A DNA stretch of 8,513 bases. Source: an uncultured Prevotellaceae bacterium. Lineage in GTDB: Bacteria > Bacteroidota > Bacteroidia > Bacteroidales > Bacteroidaceae. Below are positions 1 through 5,745 of the stretch, one piece after another. The position numbers were made by a program, and so were the translations under genes. The notes under the pieces were generated by a model. The model did not search any database, had not been told where the DNA came from, and saw only the letters and a list, made by a program, of their open reading frames with translations. The DNA is taken from NCBI GenBank assembly GCA_946624335.1, contig CAMOSA010000104.1, positions 1 through 8,513 on the forward strand, read 5' to 3'. Each line of letters starts with the position of its first letter. The first letter of the stretch is position 1.

Positions 1-1297
1 CGCAGGCGGGGATGACGCCTCCGTGGAGGGCCATACCGATGCAGCAGCAAGCCATCGTCAGCTCGGCCACGCCGGCCTGGAAGAAGGCTCCGCTGAAGTC
101 ACCTGCCTTGAGGGCGTGGGTCTTCTTGAGGAAACCGTCTGTCTTGTCGGAATTGCTGAGGTCGGCGCTGGCGCAGATCATGTTGGGCACCTGCTCGGCC
201 AGCACGCCCAGGACGGCAGCACTGGCATTACGTGTAGCGTCGCCACTCTTCTGTGCCACCTTGGTCCAGTCGACCTTCGGAGCCTTGCCGCTGAACCACT
301 CGGCCTGAGCGGCAGCGCACTCGGGATTCTTGGCAGCCCAGGCAGCCTCTTCGGCCTTGCGCTCGGCAACGATGGCCTTCAGCTCTTCGGCGCGACGGGC
401 ATAGAGTTCCTTGACATCGTCGAAGATAACGAACGGATTCTCAGCGTCTCCGCCGAGGTTGGCTATAGTTTTCTTATAAGCATCTCCGCCGAGGGGAGCA
501 CCGTGCGTCTTGCAGTTACGCTCGTAGCTCGAGCCGTCCTCCTTCAGGGCACCCTTGCCCATGACGGTCTTACCGATGATGAGTGCGGGCTTGCCCTTCA
601 CGGCCTTGGCAGCCTCGATAGCCTTGCGGATCTCAGCGGCATCGTTGCCGTTGATGCAGAACACTTCCCATCCGAGGGCGCGGTACTTGGCGGCGGTGTC
701 CTCGTTCATGACCTCAGCCGTCTCTGTGGAGAGCTGTATGTCGTTGCTGTCATAGAACATCACTACGTTGTCCAGACCGAGTGTGCCTGCGATGCGGGCA
801 GCGCCCTGCGAGATCTCTTCCTGCACGCCGCCGTCAGAGATATAGATGTAGATGGTCTCCTTCTCGAAGGTGGGGTTGCCGGTGTGGGCTGCCAGGAACT
901 TGGCTGCGATGGCAGCACCGATACCGAAGGTGTGACCTTGACCGAGCGGACCGCTGGTGTTCTCGATGCCACGTGCGGGGTCAGCCTCGGGGTGACCGGG
1001 TGTGGGCGAGCCCCACTGGCGCAGCTGCTGCAGTTCTTCGAGCGAGAACTTGCCGATGAGGGCAAGTTGCGAGTAGAGCATGGGAGCCATGTGGCCGGGG
1101 TCGAGGAAGAAACGGTCGCGGCCAACCCATGTGGGGTCAGCGGGGTCGTAGTTGAGGTATTCGCTGTAGAGCACGTTGATGAAGTCGGCGCCACCCATAG
1201 CTCCGCCAGGGTGGCCGCTCTTGGCCTTCTCGACCATTGACGCGGCCAGGATACGGATATTATCGGCCGCGTGATTTAATACTTTAATGTCGTTCAT
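1..1297 (-). CDS. tkt: Transketolase, N-terminal 432 codons (runs off left edge)
   Basis: Thiamine-diphosphate enzyme of the non-oxidative pentose phosphate pathway; it moves two-carbon ketol units between sugar phosphates in the cytoplasm. The reading frame is open from the ATG at 1297 down to the window edge, so no stop codon is seen. The protein begins MNDIKVLNHAADNIRI. It shows SGHPGG at residues 27-32, DRFFLDPGHM at 61-70, GSPTPGHPE at 96-104, ENTSGPLGQGH at 112-122 and the cofactor-binding segment SDGGVQEE at 154-161. That segment replaces the GDGxxxEG of enterobacterial enzymes; from memory this variant is normal in Bacteroidales. The pyrimidine-binding domain begins near residue 345. 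Family members are about 670 residues, so roughly 240 are missing to the left. It is transcribed divergently from the dehydratase gene. A housekeeping gene, with no evident link to the glycan genes. The family call is very secure. Confidence 0.96.
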   Translation of the reverse strand, partial: MNDIKVLNHAADNIRILAASMVEKAKSGHPGGAMGGADFINVLYSEYLNYDPADPTWVGRDRFFLDPGHMAPMLYSQLALIGKFSLEELQQLRQWGSPTPGHPEADPARGIENTSGPLGQGHTFGIGAAIAAKFLAAHTGNPTFEKETIYIYISDGGVQEEISQGAARIAGTLGLDNVVMFYDSNDIQLSTETAEVMNEDTAAKYRALGWEVFCINGNDAAEIRKAIEAAKAVKGKPALIIGKTVMGKGALKEDGSSYERNCKTHGAPLGGDAYKKTIANLGGDAENPFVIFDDVKELYARRAEELKAIVAERKAEEAAWAAKNPECAAAQAEWFSGKAPKVDWTKVAQKSGDATRNASAAVLGVLAEQVPNMICASADLSNSDKTDGFLKKTHALKAGDFSGAFFQAGVAELTMACCCIGMALHGGVIPAC

Positions 1298-1347
1298 AAG
1301 TTAGTAATTTTATGAATTTGGATGTTGAATATATGCTTTTGCGTCCG

Positions 1348-1355
1348 CAAATATA
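1348..1355 (-). promoter_or_regulatory. Putative -7 element for tkt
   Basis: The minus strand reads TATATTTG here, matching the Bacteroidota -7 consensus TAnnTTTG, about 50 bases upstream of the tkt ATG. No convincing -33 TTTG lies 19-21 bases further upstream. The octamer GCAAATAT occurs twice on the plus strand (1347-1354 and 1367-1374), exactly 20 bp apart, and the upstream copy could contribute to recognition. Inferred from consensus only. Confidence 0.5.
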
Positions 1356-1480
1356 GTAAATGTTTTGCAAATATCGCCGTTTTTCCATAACTTTTGTTCA
1401 AAAAGATTCGTTTTGCAGTCCTTTTTAGCTTTTTGAATAAAATATTACTTCTAAAATAAGGTTAATTCAACTTTATTAAG

Positions 1481-1488
1481 TACCTTTG
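1481..1488 (+). promoter_or_regulatory. Putative -7 element for the dehydratase gene
   Basis: TACCTTTG is a full match to the Bacteroidota -7 consensus TAnnTTTG. It lies 26 bases before the ATG at 1515, which would give a short leader of about 20 nucleotides. No TTG is visible at the expected -33 position (about 1458-1462 reads AAGGT). No Shine-Dalgarno sequence precedes the ATG, which is usual in this phylum. Confidence 0.6.
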
Positions 1489-1514
1489 CCCCGAATAAAT
1501 AAGTATCCTCAGAT

Positions 1515-3446
1515 ATGACATGGATTAAAAAACTTGCTGGCTGGTATTTCTCGCGTAGAGCGTTGCCCTATTGGTGCGTGTTGCTCTTTGATATGGCTGT
1601 CGTGCTCGTCTCTGGTCTCTTCTGTTATACCCTCGACCATGGTGTCCTGCACACGCTCGACCAGTTCTGGCCCGTTGTCGGAACGTTGTCGGTCTATTTG
1701 ATCTTCTTCGTCCTGGGCTTCCGCATCACACATACCTACTCCGGCGTCTTACGCTATTCCTCGTTCGCCGACCTCTATCGCATCGCCATCGCGAATCTCA
1801 TAGGCATCACGTGCATCATCGTGGCTCGCTGGTTCCTGAAGTTCGATACGTTCTTCGTGCCTATCCGCTCCAAGGAACTCATCTTCGTCTTCCTGATGTC
1901 GACGTTCATCATGTTCAGCGTGCGTCTGCTCATCAAGTATCTTTTCGAGAAGATCAACGAGGACCGTCACCTGCGCGGCGCCTTCATCTATGGCGTCAAG
2001 ACGGGCGGCATAGCGCTGGCCAAGGCCATTCGCATCGAGGTGCCGGCACGTTTCGCCCTGCGCGGCTTCGTGACTGACGAGGAGGACATGGTAGGACACC
2101 TGCTGCAAGGGGCTAAGGTCTACGGTAACAACGAAGACCTCATCGGCCACATGGAAGAGCAGCACGCCACAGCCCTGCTCGTCTCGCCGCTGAAGCGCGA
2201 CGAACTGCTCAACAATCAGGACTTCGTCAACCGCCTCCTGGATGCGGGCATCGCCATCTACAATTTCGATACCGCACAGAAGTGGGACGGCCACAGCGCC
2301 ATCAGCGCCTCGCAGATCCGTGAGGTGCAGATCGAAGACCTCCTGCCACGCGATGAGATACAGGTGGACCTCGAAGCCGTGGCACGCCTGCTCTCGAGCA
2401 AAAGGGTGCTCATCACGGGCTCTGCCGGAAGCATAGGATCCGAGATGGTGCGCCAGATTGCCAAGTTCGGACCCCAGAAGCTGATCCTCGTCGATGAGGC
2501 CGAGACGCCGCAGCACGATATTCGCCTCATGATGAAGCGCGACTTCCCCGACATCGATGCCGTGACCATCGTCACCAGCATCACCAACCAGAGTCGCATG
2601 GAGAGCATCTTCAATGCCTATCGGCCGCAGTTCGTGTTCCATGCCGCTGCCTACAAGCATGTGCCCATGATGGAGGATAACCCCAGCGAAGCCGTCCTTA
2701 ATAATATACAAGGTACGCGCACGATAGCCGACCTGAGCGTGAAGTATGGCGTCAAGAAGTTCGTCATGGTCAGCACCGACAAGGCTGTCAACCCGACCAA
2801 CGTGATGGGCTGCTCCAAGCGCATCTGCGAGATTTACGTCCAGAGCCTCGACAAGGCGCTGAAGGAAGGCCGCGTGCCAGGACATGAGAACGCCGAGAAT
2901 GTCACGCAGTTCGTGACGACGCGCTTCGGCAACGTGCTGGGTTCCAACGGATCGGTCATTCCTCTCTTCCGCGAGCAGATACGCAAGGGTGGTCCCGTGA
3001 CGGTCACGCATCCCGACATCATCCGTTTCTTCATGCTCATCCCCGAAGCCTGCAAGCTGGTCCTCGAGGCCGGTACGATGGGTAAGGGCGGCGAGATCTT
3101 TGTCTTCGATATGGGTAAGCCGGTCAAGATAGCTGAACTGGCACGACGCATGATCAAGCTCTCGGGAGCGAAGAACGTCGACATTCAGTTCACTGGACTG
3201 CGCGACGGCGAGAAGCTCTATGAGGAAGTCCTCAACGATGCCGAGATCACTAAGCCGACCTTCAACAACAAGATCAAGATTGCACAGGTGCGTGAGTACG
3301 ACTACGATGAGGTGTGCGGATGGATTGACGACCTCGTCGCCATAAGCCGTAATTACGATAATATGGCCACCGTACGCCAGATGAAGCAGATCGTGCCGGA
3401 ATACAAGAGCCAGCACTCGGTCTACGAGGCGCTCGATCACGAATAA
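1515..3446 (+). CDS. Membrane-anchored nucleotide-sugar 4,6-dehydratase (CapD/WbpM/PglF class)
   Basis: Likely a UDP-N-acetylhexosamine 4,6-dehydratase, giving 4-keto-6-deoxy nucleotide sugars for surface polysaccharide or protein glycosylation. The 643 residues fit the long form of the family. Four hydrophobic segments lie near residues 19-40, 52-70, 88-106 and 121-141. A first Rossmann-like domain starts at GAFIYGVKTGG (155-165). The NAD(P)-binding extended SDR domain has GSAGSIGSE (302-309 spans GxxGxxG at G302, G305, G308). The SDR tyrosine is replaced by methionine: STDKAVNPTNVMGCSK gives S420/T421, M431 and K435, the Ser-Met-Lys arrangement known for WbpM. FHAAAYKHVP follows the family pattern. 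It starts at the ATG 26 bases after a TAnnTTTG element. It converges on the glycan operon and ends at a strong hairpin. The product stereochemistry (retaining PglF-like or inverting) cannot be told from sequence. Confidence 0.93.
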   Translation: MTWIKKLAGWYFSRRALPYWCVLLFDMAVVLVSGLFCYTLDHGVLHTLDQFWPVVGTLSVYLIFFVLGFRITHTYSGVLRYSSFADLYRIAIANLIGITCIIVARWFLKFDTFFVPIRSKELIFVFLMSTFIMFSVRLLIKYLFEKINEDRHLRGAFIYGVKTGGIALAKAIRIEVPARFALRGFVTDEEDMVGHLLQGAKVYGNNEDLIGHMEEQHATALLVSPLKRDELLNNQDFVNRLLDAGIAIYNFDTAQKWDGHSAISASQIREVQIEDLLPRDEIQVDLEAVARLLSSKRVLITGSAGSIGSEMVRQIAKFGPQKLILVDEAETPQHDIRLMMKRDFPDIDAVTIVTSITNQSRMESIFNAYRPQFVFHAAAYKHVPMMEDNPSEAVLNNIQGTRTIADLSVKYGVKKFVMVSTDKAVNPTNVMGCSKRICEIYVQSLDKALKEGRVPGHENAENVTQFVTTRFGNVLGSNGSVIPLFREQIRKGGPVTVTHPDIIRFFMLIPEACKLVLEAGTMGKGGEIFVFDMGKPVKIAELARRMIKLSGAKNVDIQFTGLRDGEKLYEEVLNDAEITKPTFNNKIKIAQVREYDYDEVCGWIDDLVAISRNYDNMATVRQMKQIVPEYKSQHSVYEALDHE

Positions 3447-3486
3447 GTACGATGGACACCCATCGGGCGTGTCTGTTGTGACACGT

Positions 3487-3530
3487 AAACGTGCAGACTG
3501 TTTGACCCCCGTCAGACAGTCTGCATGTTT
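3487..3530 (+). terminator. Strong 20-bp hairpin, probable terminator of the dehydratase gene
   Basis: Left arm 3487-3506 and right arm 3511-3530 pair over 20 bp, with two G-U wobbles and a CCCC loop. The core is GCAGACTG pairing with CAGTCTGC. It begins 41 bases after the stop codon. The right arm ends GTTTATT, so there is only a short U tract. Two smaller hairpins precede it: GATGG/CCATC at 3451-3464 and CGTGTC/GACACG at 3468-3485. The near-perfect symmetry could also stop transcription arriving from the converging operon. Confidence 0.75.
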
Positions 3531-3547
3531 ATTGGTATAAGGCTACG

Positions 3548-3657
3548 CCCCTATGGTCTCCGGCCTTCACCCCTATGCTTTCACGCTTTCACCCCTATGG
3601 TCTCTGGTCTTCACCCCTATGGTCTCCGGCCATCATGCCTATGGTCTCCGGCCTTCA
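3548..3657. repeat. Tandem array of five 22-bp repeats
   Basis: Five abutting units of exactly 22 bp: 3548-3569, 3570-3591, 3592-3613, 3614-3635 and 3636-3657. The shared core is CCTATGGTCTCCGGCC followed by TTCA. Compared with unit 1, unit 4 differs at one position, units 3 and 5 at two each, and unit 2 at five. There is no length variation and there are no spacers, so it is not a CRISPR array. The unit is close to two helical turns. Function unknown. Confidence 0.93.
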
Positions 3658-3691
3658 CGCAGGATAACACTTTAAGAAAGGTGAGAGAAAG

Positions 3692-3729
3692 AACTTAAAT
3701 CTTCCTTAAATCTAAACTTAAATCTTCCT
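3692..3729. repeat. Two 15-bp AT-rich direct repeats, with a related copy near 3835
   Basis: AACTTAAATCTTCCT occurs at 3692-3706 and again at 3715-3729, a 23-bp period. The overlapping 19-base stretch 3706-3724 recurs at 3835-3853 with two differences, just before the 7-bp repeat array. The copies look like local duplications. No function can be assigned. Confidence 0.75.
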
Positions 3730-3735
3730 AAAGCT

Positions 3736-3789
3736 TTGTAGAGCGCTTCTGCGGCTTATCGCCTCAGAAGGTTACGGCCGTATACGGCC
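3736..3789. repeat. Hairpin and 14-bp palindrome
   Basis: CTTCTGCGGC (3736-3745) and GCCTCAGAAG (3751-3760) form a 10-bp stem with one internal mismatch and a TTATC loop. Sixteen bases later GGCCGTATACGGCC (3776-3789) is a perfect 14-bp palindrome. Neither is followed by a T run in either direction, so they are weak candidates for intrinsic terminators. The palindrome could be a protein-binding site; this is inference. Confidence 0.6.
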
Positions 3790-3847
3790 TACACGGAGGG
3801 GCGGTGATCACTTCATATTGGACTTGAAGATGCCTTCAATCTAAACT

Positions 3848-3931
3848 TTAATCACTCAATATTTATCTCTTATCACTCATCACCTTTCACTTTTCACTTA
3901 TCCCCCTTCATTTATCATTTATTATTTATCA
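3848..3931. repeat. Twelve consecutive degenerate 7-bp repeats
   Basis: The plus strand divides without remainder into twelve heptamers with consensus YTTATCA (minus strand TGATAAR): TTAATCA, CTCAATA, TTTATCT, CTTATCA, CTCATCA, CCTTTCA, CTTTTCA, CTTATCC, CCCTTCA, TTTATCA, TTTATTA, TTTATCA. The array stops three bases short of the stop codon of the downstream minus-strand glycosyltransferase. Read on the minus strand, nearly every unit carries TGA or TAA. Because 7 is not a multiple of 3, stop codons fall in all three frames. Function unknown. Confidence 0.88.
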
Positions 3932-3934
3932 TTT

Positions 3935-4906
3935 TTAATTTTTCTCTTTTAATTTTATCCTGATGCACCACGCGGCGATGCGCCATGCTCCGCGTCCTCC
4001 CCATCGTGAATAAGTGGAGAGCAGCCAGCCCACGGTCCGCCATACCGACGAGGGGCTCAGCGAGGGCTGACGGCTGAAGGTGAGAAAGGCATGGTAGCCT
4101 GACGTGGCTCCCTCGTGAAGCAGCTTGCCGCTGTAGATACGGGCCCTGAGATAAAGGGCCAGCAGGCAGCTGCGACGTAGGTCGGCCCTTAGTGTCGCAT
4201 CGCTCACCTCATCCAGGGCGGCTTGCATGGCTTGCAGCGAGGGTGCTGTCGTGGCGCCGAGGCTCGTGTTGGTCTGGCTCTCGGGGTGAACGAGCACCTC
4301 GTGATAAGCCTGCCGCGTAAGCCATCGCCAACGGCGGGCGGACAGCGTAACACGGAGGCCCAGCTCCCAGTCGTCCCATACCGTCAGGGCTTCGTTCCAT
4401 CCGCCGATAGACCTGATGAAGGTCGTGCGGAACACCATCGACAGCGTGTCGAACTGGCTGTTCAGGATGTGCAGCCATGGGTCGGCCGTGGCGCTGTAGG
4501 AGCGGACGGCAGCCTGACCGTTGACGCATTGTCGGACAGGGACGAAGAAGACGTCCTGGTCCGCATCGTCGGCCATAGCCTCGCACAGATCGGCTATGAA
4601 CGTGGCAGAGAACAAGTCGTCGGAGTCGAAGAAATAGACATAGTCCGTATGGCAGGCGGCAAGACCCACGTCGCGGGCGACGGAAGCGCCGGGAGCTAAG
4701 GCCTGCATGAGCGTCACACGGAACTCCGGCGTGGCATGACGGGCAGCCCAGTCGCGACACACACGGTAGGAGTCGTCGCGGCTGTTGTTGTCCACCAGGA
4801 TGAGTTCGTGCGGCAGACGTGTCGATGCTGCGATGCTGTCTAAGGTGCGCTCCACCAGGTGAGCACGGTTGTAGACAGGGATGATGACGGTCAGCTCGTG
4901 GGACAT
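3935..4906 (-). CDS. Family 2 glycosyltransferase (GT-A fold)
   Basis: A 323-residue cytoplasmic-face glycosyltransferase that probably adds a sugar from a nucleotide donor to a lipid-linked glycan. The N-terminus LTVIIPVYNRAHLVERTLDS (5-24) is the classic GT2 opening. LILVDNNSRDD (35-45) carries the nucleotide-binding aspartate. YFFDSDDLF (91-99) has the DxD metal-binding motif at D94-S95-D96. WDDWELGLR (177-185) matches the GT2 ED/W-type acceptor and catalytic-base region. The C-terminal third is basic and tryptophan-rich, with amphipathic character that could hold it at the membrane. It is the last gene of the four-gene operon and its start overlaps the end of the preceding gene by 16 bases, which suggests translational coupling. 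Donor and acceptor sugars cannot be told from sequence. Stop codon TAA, followed after three bases by the 7-bp repeat array. Confidence 0.92.
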   Translation of the reverse strand: MSHELTVIIPVYNRAHLVERTLDSIAASTRLPHELILVDNNSRDDSYRVCRDWAARHATPEFRVTLMQALAPGASVARDVGLAACHTDYVYFFDSDDLFSATFIADLCEAMADDADQDVFFVPVRQCVNGQAAVRSYSATADPWLHILNSQFDTLSMVFRTTFIRSIGGWNEALTVWDDWELGLRVTLSARRWRWLTRQAYHEVLVHPESQTNTSLGATTAPSLQAMQAALDEVSDATLRADLRRSCLLALYLRARIYSGKLLHEGATSGYHAFLTFSRQPSLSPSSVWRTVGWLLSTYSRWGGRGAWRIAAWCIRIKLKEKN

Positions 4907-5745
4907 AGGCGTATGTATTTAACTCCGTACCAGAGCTCATTGAACAGGCGGAAGGGTGAGGCGTGGTGACGTATGGACAGCGCGACGGCCTCACGATAGC
5001 TGCGCAAGAAAGCGCGCCACAGGGGGCGGGTATAGCCATAGACGGCACCCTTGGAACGTAGCACCTTGACGTCGAGCACCCGTGAACCGGTCGTCACGGG
5101 ATCGGTGGTGCCCAGGTCGACGGGGACGATATAGATGTTCAGACCATGACGCACGAGCGTTTCCAGCAGGACGTCTTCCTCGCCGGCGCAGAGCGCCTCG
5201 GCGCCCAGACCGAAGCGTTCGTCAAAGCGGATGCCTAACTGACAGACACGGCTACGAAAGGTGATCTCCCAGGAGGCGGGATAGTAGCTGCGAGGACGGT
5301 GGCGATAATCGACCCACGCGTCGGGGTAGGCCTTGAAGTAGCTGCCGTCCGACGAGCTGCGCAGACGCATCAGCGCGCTGTCCAGACGGGGATGGCGCGT
5401 GTAGATCTCGCGGAGACGGACGAAGGCATCGGGCAGGAAACGCTCGTCATCGTCGGCGATGACGAAGATGTCGTCATCCAGCGGGTCGGACTGCCACTCC
5501 AAGGCCGTGGCGATAGCTCGGTTGCGGCTTCGGCAGAGGCCGCGTCCTTCCATCGTGGACAGCCTGACATCGCTCCTGGACAGCAACAGCCGTTCGGCCT
5601 CGCAGACCGCCGGGTCGTTGTCAGCCGAGGGATGGGTCTGCTGCCAGCAGACGACATAGCGGACGCCATCCGCCGGAGGGAGGAGGACCTGCGCGGCGGC
5701 AGACAGACCGCCGTCGATGGTGGAAAGGAGCACGTAGACGGTCAT
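4891..5745 (-). CDS. Glycosyltransferase, GT2-like
   Basis: A 284-residue protein with a GT-A fold pattern, less canonical than its neighbour. The N-terminus TVYVLLSTIDGG replaces the usual VSVIIPxYN. EGRGLCRSRNRAI (66-78) fits the segment that precedes the metal site in GT2 enzymes. FVIADDDERF (94-103) holds the DxD at D98-D100. FGLGAEALCAGEEDVLLETL (178-197) matches the acceptor-binding region with its acidic pair E189-E190-D191. Similar proteins are common in Bacteroidales capsule and LPS loci. Its ATG shares ATGA with the stop of the upstream fusion gene, a 4-base overlap, and its own stop lies 16 bases inside the next gene. It probably acts in the same glycan pathway. Donor specificity is unknown. 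Confidence 0.85.
   Translation of the reverse strand: MTVYVLLSTIDGGLSAAAQVLLPPADGVRYVVCWQQTHPSADNDPAVCEAERLLLSRSDVRLSTMEGRGLCRSRNRAIATALEWQSDPLDDDIFVIADDDERFLPDAFVRLREIYTRHPRLDSALMRLRSSSDGSYFKAYPDAWVDYRHRPRSYYPASWEITFRSRVCQLGIRFDERFGLGAEALCAGEEDVLLETLVRHGLNIYIVPVDLGTTDPVTTGSRVLDVKVLRSKGAVYGYTRPLWRAFLRSYREAVALSIRHHASPFRLFNELWYGVKYIRLCPTS

Larger units (their letters stand above)
3447..3934. other. 488-bp structured intergenic region between convergent genes
   Basis: No credible gene was found here. From left to right it holds three consecutive small hairpins including a 20-bp stem (3451-3530), five 22-bp tandem repeats (3548-3657), AT-rich direct repeats (3692-3729), a 10-bp stem (3736-3760), a 14-bp palindrome (3776-3789), a 6-bp stem (TTGAAG at 3824-3829 with CTTCAA at 3834-3839) and twelve 7-bp repeats (3848-3931). 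The 19-base stretch at 3706-3724 recurs with two mismatches at 3835-3853. The density of repeated elements suggests accumulated duplications or a decayed element, but no transposase remnant is visible. Confidence 0.8.

Noticed and set aside
23..1240. Open frame of 405 codons on the plus strand
   Set aside because: It is antisense to transketolase, which is unmistakable on the minus strand; the predicted protein is low-complexity and resembles no family.
1749..3440. Open frame of 563 codons on the minus strand
   Set aside because: It lies entirely opposite the sugar dehydratase and arises from codon bias; the product is an acidic, His/Leu-rich shadow without motifs.
3548..3657. Possible CRISPR array
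   Set aside because: The 22-bp units abut directly with no unique spacers, and no cas genes are present.
3553..3675. Small 40-codon frame running through the 22-bp repeats (begins MVSGLHPYAF)
   Set aside because: It has no promoter or ribosome site, is made almost wholly of repeat units, and 22 bp is not a multiple of three, so the peptide is not periodic. Likely chance.
4209..5048. Open frame of 279 codons on the minus strand spanning both glycosyltransferases
   Set aside because: An alternative frame of GC-rich coding DNA, rich in Arg, Pro, Ser and Cys and crossing a gene boundary.
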